Shown one piece after another: positions 52,601 to 61,489 of a stretch of DNA of 64,000 nucleotides. Position 1 is the stretch's first letter; the number at the start of each line of letters is the position of its first letter. Both the position numbers and the translations under genes were made by a program. Below the pieces are notes generated by a model. That model worked only from the letters and a program-made list of their open reading frames with translations, was not told the origin of the DNA and made no database searches. The stretch lies in the NCBI GenBank assembly GCA_963761975.1, contig CAVXIR010000007.1:1426001-1490000 (forward strand), read 5' to 3'. Source of the DNA: JAMQPK01 sp963761975 (GTDB taxonomy: Bacteria > Acidobacteriota > Vicinamibacteria > Vicinamibacterales > JAMQPK01).

Positions 52601-53029
52601 ATGCGAAACCCACGCCTCTTGTGCCCGGCCCTTGCGCTTGCGGTTGCTATCGGCTGTTGTCCTTCGAAAAGCCAAGAGACCGGTGCGCCCCTCGTCTTTA
52701 CGGCCACCATCGCGCCAGGCGCCAAAGCCGTTCACGATTTCGTTCCACCACCCCAAACAACCCAGTCGGATCTCACGCTGACGTGGTCGGCTGGCAATCT
52801 ACGTCTTTCAGAACTCCTCCCTACGTGCCTGCCAGGGGATGAAGAACACTGTCTGCGCCTGAGCGATCCCATCGAGGCACTGGCGTCGATGCCGCGCGTG
52901 ATTCGCAATATCGCCACGAACCAGCGGCCCGAGAATCGGATTCGAATGAAATTCCTGATCGAGAATACGTCAGGCGAGACGGTCACCTACACGCTAACCA
53001 TCGTGCCCAGAAGCGCGGGGTGTACATGA
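52601..53029 (+). CDS. Small putative lipoprotein of unknown function
   Basis: 142 residues from the ATG at 52601, preceded by GGAG. Signal MRNPRLLCPALALAVAIGC with a lipobox AIGC. The mature part has no recognised domain: SKSQETGAPLVFTATIAPGAKAV, a Cys pair in LPTCLPGDEEHC, and a beta-rich end (FLIENTSGETVTYTLTIVP). Upstream, GAGCCGCAAGTGGCGCGGC (about 52556) resembles the start of the 79-nt repeat. It follows the response regulator and might be its target; that is speculation. Confidence 0.55.
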   Translation: MRNPRLLCPALALAVAIGCCPSKSQETGAPLVFTATIAPGAKAVHDFVPPPQTTQSDLTLTWSAGNLRLSELLPTCLPGDEEHCLRLSDPIEALASMPRVIRNIATNQRPENRIRMKFLIENTSGETVTYTLTIVPRSAGCT

Positions 53030-53034
53030 TCTTA

Positions 53035-53110
53035 GGTTCGTGAGGTTCGTCAGGTTCGTGGGGTTCGTCAGGTTCGTGGGGTTCGTCAGGTTCGTGGGGA
53101 TCCACGAACC
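53035..53110. repeat. GGTTCGTGA/GGTTCGTCA array ending in a hairpin
   Basis: Eight units of GGTTCGT(G/C)A or GGTTCGTGG, then a perfect 10-nt inverted pair AGGTTCGTGG and CCACGAACCT around GGAT. The last arm touches the stop codon of the pilT-like gene. Same unit as the array at 45770-46160. Confidence 0.85.
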
Positions 53111-54177
53111 TATTGAATTCGCAACAGTCCCTCGAGCTCGTCGGCGTGTATCGTGCGCGTGCGCGCATCATCGGCGGAAATCAGTCCCTTTCGAACGAGC
53201 TGGGCAAGCGACTCTTCGAGCGTGATCGATCCGTTGCGTTTGGTGATCGTAATCTCCTGATGAAGATGCTGCAGCGCATTCTTGCGGATGTGCTGGCGGC
53301 CGCCGTACCCGATCATCAAGAGCTCGGCGGCAGGGACGCGTCCGCCGCCGACGCGCTGCATCAGCGTCTGCGTCAGCACGGCACCGAGGGCCATCGCCAG
53401 GTCCTGCCTGATGGTCGGCTGACGCTCGGGAGGAAACGAATCGGCGACCCTCGCCACGGTCGACGTCACATCTGTCGTGTGCAGGGTCGAGAAGACCAGG
53501 TGGCCGGTCTCCCCCGCCGTCAGTGCGATCTTCATCGTTTCGGGATCGCGCATCTCTCCTATCACGATCACATCGGGCGCCTGGCGCAAGGCCGCGCGCA
53601 GCGCGGTTGGAAAATCAGGCGCGTCGATGCCGATCTCGACCTGCTCGACCACGCTTTTCTGATGCGGGTGCTCGTACTCGATCGGATCCTCGATGGTGAC
53701 GATGTGCCTGGCGTCGCGTCGGTTGATTTCGTTGACGAGGGCGGCCACAGTGGTGGTCTTGCCCGAACCCGTGGCCCCACCGACCAGCACGAGGCCGTGA
53801 TGAAGATGCGTCACCTGCTCGACCTGCGCCGGCAGACCGAGCTCGACAAGAAGCGGGGGCCTGGCCGGCAGCAGGCGGATGGTCGCCGCCGCGCGTCCAC
53901 GCTCGCGGTGCAGGTTCACGCGGAAGCGGCCCAGTTCTGGACGCCGCAGTGAGATATCCGTCGACCCGGCGGTGCGGTACCGCTCCAGCGCCTGAGCGTG
54001 GAGGGCCGGCAGGACGGCCGCCTCAATCGCCGCACCTTCGAGCGGAGGCTCGGACAACGGCGTCACGATGCCATCCACGCGAATCGCAGGCGCGAAGCCG
54101 GAGACGAGAAACAGATCGGCCGCTCCGTGCGAGCTGAGGGCACGGAGCCACCTCTCCAACGTGTCGACCGTTTCCAT
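53110..54177 (-). CDS. pilT: PilT-like type IV pilus retraction ATPase
   Basis: 355 residues. PilB/PilT secretion-ATPase fold: N-terminal domain (DTLERWLRALSSHGAADLFLVSG), Walker A GGATGSGKTTTVAAL, Asp box region TIEDPIEYEHPH, Walker B VIVIGEMRDPETM, His box LVFSTLHTTDVTSTVARV. The C-terminal AIRNLIRE motif of canonical PilT is degenerate here (GGRQHIRKNALQHLHQEI). It therefore could be a PilT/PilU-like accessory ATPase. No other pilus gene is in the window. Confidence 0.87.
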   Translation of the reverse strand: METVDTLERWLRALSSHGAADLFLVSGFAPAIRVDGIVTPLSEPPLEGAAIEAAVLPALHAQALERYRTAGSTDISLRRPELGRFRVNLHRERGRAAATIRLLPARPPLLVELGLPAQVEQVTHLHHGLVLVGGATGSGKTTTVAALVNEINRRDARHIVTIEDPIEYEHPHQKSVVEQVEIGIDAPDFPTALRAALRQAPDVIVIGEMRDPETMKIALTAGETGHLVFSTLHTTDVTSTVARVADSFPPERQPTIRQDLAMALGAVLTQTLMQRVGGGRVPAAELLMIGYGGRQHIRKNALQHLHQEITITKRNGSITLEESLAQLVRKGLISADDARTRTIHADELEGLLRIQ

Positions 54178-54255
54178 GTGCAGGAAACTCTACTTCGTCA
54201 GGCCCGAGTGTGAAACCCCTTGCGTTGACGAATTAGGTATCCCAAAATAGGCTGC

Positions 54256-54423
54256 GTGGCACCTGCCAGACAGATTCATCGCTGCCCCACCTGCGATGGC
54301 ACCGGACAGCCGTTTCGGGTCGAAACGATTTCCCAAGGCGTCCTCGTCCATCTCCGATGTCCCTATTGCGGCGGGACGTGGCAGGAATCGCGGCCCCAGC
54401 TCAAGGCCCCCGAACCTCGCTAG
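54256..54423 (+). CDS. 55-residue zinc-ribbon-like small protein
   Basis: GTG start. Sequence features: CPTCDGTG near residues 10-17 and CPYCGGTW near 37-44, two CxxC pairs about 26 residues apart, typical of a zinc ribbon. The rest is VETISQGVLVHLRCP and a Pro-rich tail. The ribosome site is weak. It is divergent from pilT. No family is recognised; the paired CxxC spacing makes chance less likely. Confidence 0.45.
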   Translation: MAPARQIHRCPTCDGTGQPFRVETISQGVLVHLRCPYCGGTWQESRPQLKAPEPR

Positions 54424-54777
54424 CAATCGCACTACCATCGCAATCGCACTACCATCGTTCCGACGACTTTGCCCTGATGGAAGCCCTCGACTCGAGGCTC
54501 AGTTCGGTCGGCCGCGCGTTCCGTTGCAGGGTGAGTGACGCTCGTTTGTCAAGATTGACTGCGACACGACGCGAAGGCTTGGGTAAGTGAAAAAGTGTCC
54601 ACTATTGGAGCACGGTGCCATTCCGATACAACAAATATCTGCGTCGGGGCATGCGGACGCGCATCCGACCAGGGCGCCCCGAGGGGCTGCTGGGCCGTTA
54701 ATTCGGGAGCAGCTCCTCTTTTTTCTTCCCGCCTCAGTAGCGGTTCACGCCGCTTCGTCTGATATCCTCCGCACACC
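54424..54777. other. Non-coding gap with a duplicated 17-nt word
   Basis: 354 nt without a supportable gene. CAATCGCACTACCATCG is directly repeated at about 54425 and 54442. The rest holds only short chance frames. A D-arm-like stretch near 54503 was checked and is not a tRNA. Confidence 0.4.
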
Positions 54778-55686
54778 GTGTCTCTTTTCCAGGGAACCGC
54801 TCTGTCCGTTCTCGCAGCATCGGTTCTCTTCGCACAAGCTGGCGATCTCGAGCGCGTGCTCGCGCTGACGAGTCAGTATCTTGTCGCCTACGAAAAGGAG
54901 CTGACGGCCGTCGTCGCGGAGGAACAGTACGACCAGTGGGTCGATGCCGGTCGAAACGCTGCTGCGACCTCCACGGGAAGAATGCGGGAGCGCCCTGCTG
55001 AGTCCGGCCCTACCAAGCGGACCCTCGTTTCAGACTTCCTGATGATCCGCTGGCCCGGCGAAGCCGCGTGGTTCGGCTTCCGCGACGTCCTGTCGGTCGA
55101 TGGCACACCCGTTCGCGACCGCGAGCAGCGGCTGCTCCGGTTGTTCGCCGAAGGGGCGAAGGACGTGCTCACTCGAGCCGATCTGATCGCCGCCGAGAGC
55201 GCGCGATACAACATCGGCGGCGTTGCACGGAACATCAACGTCCCGACGCAGGCACTCGATTTTCTGCACACGCGGCATCGATCGCGCTTTCAATTTCGCA
55301 AGAGCGCCGAGGAGGCCCTCGAAGGCACGACCACCTGGAAGGTTGAATTCGAGGAACGCGAACGGCCGTATCTGATCGGTACCCCATCGGGCGGAAGCGT
55401 CCAGGCCAAGGGTTTCGTGTGGATCGATCCCTTGGACGGATCGCTCCTGCAAACGCAGCTCAATCTCAGTGTGGCGGAGTCGAGACAGATTCTTCGGACA
55501 CGGATCACGGTGACATTTCGTCACGATCCGGCGTTGGGTCTGCGCGTCCCGGCCGAGCTGCAAGAAACGCACGAGCAGAGCGATCCTGCCAGCCGTTTCG
55601 GTGGCGCAACGGTCGTGGGCGGCCGCGCGCTCTATCGCAACTTCAGACGGTTCGGCACGGAAACGAAGGAAGAGCTCGCCAGGTGA
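54778..55686 (+). CDS. Secreted protein of unknown function
   Basis: 302 residues, GTG start. A weak signal (SLFQGTALSVLAASVLFAQAG) is followed by LERVLALTSQYLVAYEKELTAVVAEEQY. A beta-rich body comes next: LVSDFLMIRWPGEAAWFGFRDV, VDGTPVRDREQRL, GTTTWKVEFEERERP, GFVWIDPLDGSLLQTQL. The layout resembles the outer-membrane or periplasmic proteins of about 300 residues that are frequent in Acidobacteria, with a LolA-like GxxWIDPxDG strand. I know no assigned function. The GC and codon pattern is normal for the region. Confidence 0.65.
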   Translation: MSLFQGTALSVLAASVLFAQAGDLERVLALTSQYLVAYEKELTAVVAEEQYDQWVDAGRNAAATSTGRMRERPAESGPTKRTLVSDFLMIRWPGEAAWFGFRDVLSVDGTPVRDREQRLLRLFAEGAKDVLTRADLIAAESARYNIGGVARNINVPTQALDFLHTRHRSRFQFRKSAEEALEGTTTWKVEFEERERPYLIGTPSGGSVQAKGFVWIDPLDGSLLQTQLNLSVAESRQILRTRITVTFRHDPALGLRVPAELQETHEQSDPASRFGGATVVGGRALYRNFRRFGTETKEELAR

Positions 55687-55735
55687 TACGGGCGATTAGC
55701 GCCAGCGCGGATCCCACAACGCGAGTCGCATGGCG

Positions 55736-56272
55736 TTACGGCTGGCTCGACGGAGGCACCAGCCCCTTGATGCGCAAATAGGTGACGATGTTGCCGTAGT
55801 GCTCGTTGTTGTGGGCGATGTTGAGGATCAGCAGTTCGAGGGGTCGGCTCTGCCGGCCTTTCGGAAACGACCGCGGGGTCGTCAACTCGGTGTCGCTCAG
55901 TTGATAGGCCCGATCGCAATACTTGAACGACGCGCGCGCAGCTTCGGCGAGCGCAGCCTTTGTTGTGTGTGTCTTTTCGAAGTCGCCCGGCGCGGGGTTC
56001 TTCTCTCCAAGCGCGTCGGAACAGAACATGTATTGCGTCGTGATGATGTGGCCGAGGAGTTGTGCGTAGGTGCGGACTTCGGGTGTAGGACGGAATCCGT
56101 AGAGTTCCTCGGGCATCTGATCGGCCGACCGAACGACGTAGCCTTTTATGCGATCGTAGAGCGGACGGGCTGAAGCCCCCACGGGATCCGCCACTTTTGC
56201 GGGCTCCTGCGCCCCGGCAAGAGTGACCATTTCAAGGACAATCACGACGGCCAGCAGAATCGACAATCTCAT
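55736..56272 (-). CDS. Secreted DinB-superfamily protein
   Basis: 178 residues. Signal ILLAVVIVLEMVTLAGAQ, then the DinB four-helix bundle: RPTPEVRTYAQLLGHIITTQYMFC (first His), ELLILNIAHNNEHYGNIVTYLRIKG (His of HNNEHYG). The metal-binding His triad is consistent with the family, some members of which are thiol-dependent enzymes. Periplasmic versions are common in Acidobacteria. It is convergent with the preceding gene. Confidence 0.8.
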   Translation of the reverse strand: MRLSILLAVVIVLEMVTLAGAQEPAKVADPVGASARPLYDRIKGYVVRSADQMPEELYGFRPTPEVRTYAQLLGHIITTQYMFCSDALGEKNPAPGDFEKTHTTKAALAEAARASFKYCDRAYQLSDTELTTPRSFPKGRQSRPLELLILNIAHNNEHYGNIVTYLRIKGLVPPSSQP

Positions 56273-56358
56273 TCGCCCCCCGTTTCTGAGCCTGATGGTA
56301 ACGCACTCGCGGCGGGCCTAAAGCCCCTGGCCGTGAAGCGACGATAATTAGGGAAGCA

Positions 56359-56460
56359 ATGACCCCCGAAGAAGCCTTCAAGTGGCGGCAACGTAAGCGC
56401 CGCCTGGCCATTGGCGCCGCGATAGCCACCCTGGCCACTCTGACTGCGTGGCTGATCTAG
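56359..56460 (+). CDS. 33-residue single-helix membrane peptide
   Basis: ATG with AGGGA five bases upstream, 34 codons ending TAG. It starts MTPEEAFKWRQRKRRLAIG; the helix IGAAIATLATLTAWLI follows a basic stretch, the expected positive-inside topology. It is divergent from the DinB gene. Short length makes chance possible; the good ribosome site and topology favour a real gene. Confidence 0.4.
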   Translation: MTPEEAFKWRQRKRRLAIGAAIATLATLTAWLI

Positions 56461-57354
56461 GCCGCAACGAAGCACCGCCCTCATCTCTGACAATTTCGGT
56501 TGCCGCGAACCCGGCAGTCGGATCTGTTACCTTCTGGAATCGAGTGGCACGACACCCCCCTGACCTCTCGCGGTCACTTCGACCCATTCCCCGTTCTTCA
56601 TCCGGACCATGAGGGTGCCGTAGTACCTGCCCCGGCTGGAGCAATCGACGCCGGGTTTCCCCATCGATGGGTCGGTACGGAGTGTGATACCCGCGTCTAC
56701 ACAGGCACTATCGACCTGCACCTTGCCGGCAATACACTGACGGCGAGCCTGCTTATTCCCGCGCTGGTGACGTTCACTCGAAACATGGCGGCGTTGGATC
56801 CCTCACTACTGGCGAAATGGCAGTACCTGCACAACGCGACATTCTCGATTCTCGACAGAGACGGAACGATGCGAACGCACAGATCGATACCCCCAGTTCG
56901 ATCCGTTCGTCTGCCTACGCTCCGGTGACGCGTCGAACGAGTTTCTGGGAAACGTTCTTCTCTACAACGATGTCGTGGTGCCGAACAACTGAATTTGCTG
57001 ATGGCGGCACGTGGGGATAACCAACGGCACCCACGTCACGTGGCTTGCCAACCGTAGCTCACGCTCAACCCGCAACGTGAGCGAAGGTTGGCCTTCGACT
57101 CGCGCAAAAGATCGCTCGCTCAAGCCATTCGACGGAGTGTGATGGCCCGCCATGAGCGAGCCTGTGACTCGCCGAAGGCGGTCGCAGGCGAGTCGAATGG
57201 TGCGCCCGGCCCGCCCTTGCGACGACGTCGCTTCGGTGTCCCAAATACACTCAGGCACCGCCCACCACGTCGGACGTCTGGCACTGGCCGAGCGAATCGA
57301 GGCGATTGTGCGCGCAGGCGTCGAGCCTGGCAGCGGCGCCCGCACCTCTCGCGT
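56461..57354. other. Poorly coding accessory stretch, possible broken gene
   Basis: No confident gene. On the plus strand VGTECDTRVYTGTIDLHLAGNTL to DRDGTMRTHRS (about 56669-56889) continues, after removal of one base in the C-run 56890-56894, as QFDPFVCLRSGDASNEFLGN and a stop near 56992. That may be one broken gene of unknown type. On the minus strand MKNGEWVEVTARGQGG (about 56600) is also plausible. From 57000 to 57354 I see nothing coding, only the tRNA-end-like 14-nt word at 57197-57210. Confidence 0.35.
57197..57210. repeat. 14-nt direct repeat of the tRNA-Arg 3' end (att-like)
   Basis: ATGGTGCGCCCGGC here equals 61489-61502, which is the 3' end of the tRNA-Arg gene including CCA. The two copies are in direct orientation and bracket 4.3 kb on the 3' side of the tRNA, the geometry left by tRNA-targeting integrases. 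No integrase gene is visible. Confidence 0.45.
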
Positions 57355-57771
57355 CTACGGAAAGAGCTGCGATGTCGGAATGACCTGCGACGCCTGTCCG
57401 GGCGGCGTCCATCGAAGCTCTATGCGTGCGCCGCCGCTTCGTTCGTAGTACTCGAGCTGGATATCGTAACGTTGCCCCGCCGTCAATGCGATGACAGTGC
57501 TGTTGTCGGTCGTCGCACCATGGTCCGTCCAGTTCCTGATGATGCGTTGACCGTTGACCCACAGCCTGACGCCGTCATCGGACACGGTTGTGAAGGTGTA
57601 GTTTCCGGTTGCGGGGGCGAGCATCTGTCCGGTCCAGCGGACGGGAAAATTGTCGGCTTGCACCTGCGGCGCGGGCTGCCCGATGCCCCAGTTGAAGTTC
57701 ACAGTTGGATCGGTGCGAGTGAGCACGAGCGTTCCGAATTTGTTAGTGCCGTTCGCTGCGTCGTCGTAATA
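57355..57771 (-). pseudogene. PA14-domain segment, separated C-terminus of the beta-helix protein
   Basis: The frame reads YYDDAANGTNKFGTLVLTRTDP, then WTGQMLAPATGNYTFTTVSDDGVRLWVNGQ and ELRWTPPGQASQVIPTSQLFP, a typical PA14 carbohydrate-adhesion module. Just upstream (minus strand) another frame gives GTGTGLTA. The expected TAEYYDD is broken by a two-base loss near 57772, beside a GGTCAGACCC word. The preceding beta-helix protein stops 85 nt earlier. Most likely these belonged to one protein (helix, FN3, PKD-like, PA14) now split by indels. Confidence 0.65.
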
Positions 57772-57856
57772 CTGCGGTCAGACCCGTGCCGGTGCCGCCG
57801 CCGGCCGCACAAATCACAAACGCCACAATCCGGCGCCGCGCGCTTCTGCCCGCGAG

Positions 57857-60298
57857 CTAGCGGCGTCCCCGATTCACCACTCGGATGGCGTCGTCGCTCG
57901 TCGTCAACTGGCCGTCGAAGGCCGTCAGACGCAGTACGTAGGTGCCCGGCGCGCTGAAGCCCGCGTTTGTCGTTGCCGCCGACGGCGCATCGAACGTGAC
58001 GGTCCCCGGTCCGCTGACCTTTGTCCACGTCAGCGTCAGTTGTCCCGGCGGCACCGGTTTGCCGTCATCCGACGCGGTGCCGTTCATCGTGGTCCAGTGC
58101 GGCAGCGAAATGGTTTTGTCGGCTCCTGCACTCACCGTCGGCGCCTGATTCGTCCCACCGCCCGGGGCTGTGATAGCAAAGCTCATTTCGCGAGTCGCCG
58201 CCGGATTGTCAGGAGCGTCAGCCGTACTCGAGAGATTGCGCGCCCACACTCGGATCGTGTAATTGGGACTCGCCGAGGTCGGCGTCCACGCGAAGCTGCT
58301 GTTCGTTGACCAGTTGCTGCCGACCGTCTGTGTTGTGCCGTTGACGATCCACCACTTGTATTGATATGGAGGAGTCCCGCCACTCGCAGTCGCCGAGAAA
58401 GTAATCGTTGCCCCTGCAGGCTGAGGCGACGTCCTGTTCGCCGTCAGGTTCGTCACAGTAAGTGATGATCCCAGCGTTGCGGACACTTCACTCGAGTATG
58501 GGCCGGTTCCCACTGCGTTGTAGGCCTGAACGGCGAAGTAATAGGTGGAGCCCGAGAGCAGATTGGTGACCGTATAACTCGTGGTATTGCCTACACCAAT
58601 GGTATTTGTGTATTGGCCGGATGTCGTTCCGTAAGAGACGCGATATCCGGTGACCGGCTCTTGATTTGGATTCCAGGCCAGCGCAACCGACGTGCCCGGT
58701 AGGTTGACGGGTAGATTGACGGTGACGGTGCCGTTGCTGGCGACGTTGCCAACGCCCTGATCGATGGAGACGACGCTTGCGTTCGTCGAGGACCGGGAGA
58801 GCGTGGTTGATTGATCGGCGGTCATCGACGCGGCCGACGCCGACAGATCGTTGGTCGGCTCGGGACCCGGCGGTGTCGAGACGGCTGCCGGCACGACGAC
58901 GAAAACGGCGAACGTTGGCGCTGTGTGCGAAGGCGGCGCAGGAACGTTGCCGACCGCTGCCGCAGCCCTCAACCCGGACATCACGAGATTCACCGGCCTG
59001 CCGTCGTACGTGCCTTCTGCGACGGGCGCGCCGAAATAGTTCTGCGCGTCGCGAATCTCATAGGCGGCACCGGTGGTTAGTTTTGCAGCGGAAATGTCGA
59101 CCGGCACGACCGACGCCGTGCCCCAGTTGTAGACGGCAATGTGCGCACGTCCCGCTTCGTATTTGTTCGGTCTGACGCGGATGATAGTGCCGGTGGGCGG
59201 CGAGGTGTGGAACGTGTTCTGCGGGTATTGCATGGGCCACGTGCCGTATTCCCGCGAGGTTGCATCCCAGAGCGTATTGCCGGCCATGACGGGATTGCAT
59301 TTGATCAGCAGGAGGGGTCCCGCGAAGTAGTTGTTCGTCACGCGCCCGTTGGCGCATCCGGCGGAATAGCCGACGTTGGTTTGTCCCCCATAAGTCGCAT
59401 TCGCTGAGAGGACGGGATTTGCGGCGAGGCGATCGCCGCCGAGAAGAAGGTCGCGGCCCGACTCGTAGATCCCGCCGCTCGAAATCGAGCCGTTCATGAA
59501 GGAAATGTTCCCTTCCAGCGTGATGTTGTCGAGCGATGCGGAGCCGGAGCCGTAGGCGTGGATGCCGTGACTGAACTGATGGAACAGGATGTTCTCGGCC
59601 AAGAGCCGCGCACCGCTGGCGTTTTGCGTGTAGACGCCGTGCCCGTGGGCGCGATCGGGTGCCTGCCAGCCGTTGTAATACACGATGTTGCCGTAGGCTT
59701 CGCTGCCAACCGATTCGGACCAGAGACCGAGACCGTTGGCGTTGTCGTGCACTATCAGATTGATGAACTTGATGCCAGGTGCGCGAGTCACGGCGCCGTA
59801 TCCGCGTCGAAGGTCGCTCGGTGAGGAACCCGACTCGGCGCTGATACGTTTGGTGTCTGAACTGGTTATTTCGAATCCCCAGAACCAGGTGTGGCCGCCA
59901 AGGACCGTCAGCGCGTCTAACGCTGAGGTACCGCTGTCGATGGTCGCTCGCTCTCCAGGATGCTGACGGACGATGATGGGGGCTTGCGCGGTGCCGATGA
60001 GGTAGCTTTTGAACGCGCCGCGATAGGTTCCGGCGTGCAGCCAGATGACGTCGCCGGGCCGCGCCGGGCTGCCCTGAGACAGCGCCGTCGTCAAATCCAG
60101 AGGTCGTTGTGCGCTGCCGTCGTTGTCCGGCACTCCAGCCGGCGAAACGTGAAACTGACGACCTTGAACAGTCTGTCCGTGTACAACTTCGAATACCGGA
60201 CTGCCGAGAATTCCTGAAAGAAACAGCGTGGCGCCCAAGCCCGCACCCATCCGGGTGACGATTGGCCACACCCGTGTCATTACTCCGTAGCGATTCAT
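57857..60298 (-). CDS. Large secreted parallel beta-helix / fibronectin III surface protein
   Basis: 813 residues. Signal region GAGLGATLFLSGILGSPVFEVVHGQ. Residues about 45-370 form a right-handed beta-helix of the pectate-lyase/NosD kind (GDVIWLHAGTYRGAF, GIKFINLIVHDNANGLGLWSES, NIVYYNGWQAP, ENILFHQFSHGIHAYG). A fibronectin type III domain follows (LAWNPNQEPVTGYRVSYG, TSYTVTNLLSGSTYYFAVQAYNAVG). Ig/PKD-like modules end the protein (GGTPPYQYKWWIVNG; VSAGADKTISLPHWTTMNGTASDDG). It is probably a cell-surface polysaccharide-binding or -cleaving protein; catalytic residues cannot be assigned. The PA14 module downstream was probably its C-terminus. Lower coding density on both sides suggests accessory DNA. 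Confidence 0.8.
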   Translation of the reverse strand: MNRYGVMTRVWPIVTRMGAGLGATLFLSGILGSPVFEVVHGQTVQGRQFHVSPAGVPDNDGSAQRPLDLTTALSQGSPARPGDVIWLHAGTYRGAFKSYLIGTAQAPIIVRQHPGERATIDSGTSALDALTVLGGHTWFWGFEITSSDTKRISAESGSSPSDLRRGYGAVTRAPGIKFINLIVHDNANGLGLWSESVGSEAYGNIVYYNGWQAPDRAHGHGVYTQNASGARLLAENILFHQFSHGIHAYGSGSASLDNITLEGNISFMNGSISSGGIYESGRDLLLGGDRLAANPVLSANATYGGQTNVGYSAGCANGRVTNNYFAGPLLLIKCNPVMAGNTLWDATSREYGTWPMQYPQNTFHTSPPTGTIIRVRPNKYEAGRAHIAVYNWGTASVVPVDISAAKLTTGAAYEIRDAQNYFGAPVAEGTYDGRPVNLVMSGLRAAAAVGNVPAPPSHTAPTFAVFVVVPAAVSTPPGPEPTNDLSASAASMTADQSTTLSRSSTNASVVSIDQGVGNVASNGTVTVNLPVNLPGTSVALAWNPNQEPVTGYRVSYGTTSGQYTNTIGVGNTTSYTVTNLLSGSTYYFAVQAYNAVGTGPYSSEVSATLGSSLTVTNLTANRTSPQPAGATITFSATASGGTPPYQYKWWIVNGTTQTVGSNWSTNSSFAWTPTSASPNYTIRVWARNLSSTADAPDNPAATREMSFAITAPGGGTNQAPTVSAGADKTISLPHWTTMNGTASDDGKPVPPGQLTLTWTKVSGPGTVTFDAPSAATTNAGFSAPGTYVLRLTAFDGQLTTSDDAIRVVNRGRR

Positions 60299-61488
60299 TC
60301 GCTTCTCCTATGGCACGGCAACTCGCATTCAGTTGCGCATGCGCAGGTAGCTCTGACTTGGTTGTGCTGTCGCTCGTCCGCGGCTCGGTGTCGAGCGCAG
60401 AACGATGTCCGAAGGCGCCGTATTCTGCTGGGTTCGAGCGACGTCAGCAAAAAGCGGGCCGGCTGATTGTTGCGAGCAGACAGTGAAAATGTTTGTCACG
60501 CGACCCGTTAACGTTTGCGTCAGCAGATCCGTAAGCCGAATATCGAAAACGGGAAAGGGTTATCGATCATCGCAGGTGCGCGGAAATCTGAAAGCCTGTG
60601 TCCGCAGTGTGGTGAGTACGCCGTGACGCGATTGGCGGTCCGATCGTCACGGCGCTTCTGCGGAAGCCATTCACAAGAAAAGCGGCCACATTCGTACCGG
60701 CAGTGCGGTGGGAGCGGATCGCTCGACGTCGCTCAACGGATGCACCCACTGCGACGTGGACCGTAGAGTGTGACCCGCCTGATTTACTTTCGGTCGATCT
60801 CGCGCTCGCAAAACCGTCGGCGACCGACGCGAGCAACGCGAGCGCTGCAGCGCCGACCCGCCGTGAACTGTGGCGACAATCCGAGCAGATATGATCAACT
60901 TGCGGATCCTGCTCGCTGCGAACCACTTGATGAGTTTTATCTACGCGACGCGCTCGTGTGATTTTCGTGAACTGAATAATTTACCGGATAGTGAAAAAAC
61001 TTCTCACCGCGAGGTGCGAGCTTTCTTTTTTTTTGACATGATCGTTTTTGTAATGCGCCGACGACATTTGTAATTCGCTTCCGCCCACGCGGAGATCTGG
61101 GACGCTGTTTCTTGAACGCTGGATGTCAGCAGAAATGTGTGCGAGATCGTTCTCGAGAGGAAGCGACGCGGTTGTAGATGACGGGGCTGGCGTCACGACC
61201 CACAAATACTGTTCCGCGAAATCTTACGAGCTCGAGAATTTCGAAGCCGGATGCGATGAAGACTCGCGCGTGAAGCGGTTTCAAGATGTTCAGCGTCGGG
61301 AAGTGCCGGCCGTCCGTCAGCATGTCGGCCCTGAATTGCATCGACGAGCACTCCACCCACTGACTCGGGAGTGGCAGCGGGACCCGCTCGGCTTGGTGAG
61401 CCGCTTTCGAGAACGCCGGCGCACTTGGAGAACCGCGGTGCGATAGATGCGATGGACGAATGCGGAATTCGTTGTCACACGGCGAATT
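60299..61488. other. Long non-coding or decayed stretch next to the tRNA
   Basis: 1.19 kb without a supportable gene. It probably holds the promoter of the minus-strand beta-helix gene at its left end. A minus-strand frame at 61126-61356 (TLNILKPLHARVFIASGFEI) could be a protein remnant that I do not recognise. Around 61003-61032 a CACC-GCGA-GGTG hairpin is followed by a T9 run and might terminate plus-strand transcription. The sequence is more AT-rich than the surroundings. Confidence 0.4.
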
Positions 61489-61489
61489 A

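Noticed and set aside
54480..54580. tRNA-like segment (CTCAGTTCGGTCGG)
   Set aside because: A D-arm-like word only; no pairing acceptor, anticodon or T-arm could be built around it.
60567..60926. 119-codon minus-strand frame before the tRNA
   Set aside because: No domain, no ribosome site, Ser/Arg-rich composition typical of chance frames; competing plus-strand frames are equally long.
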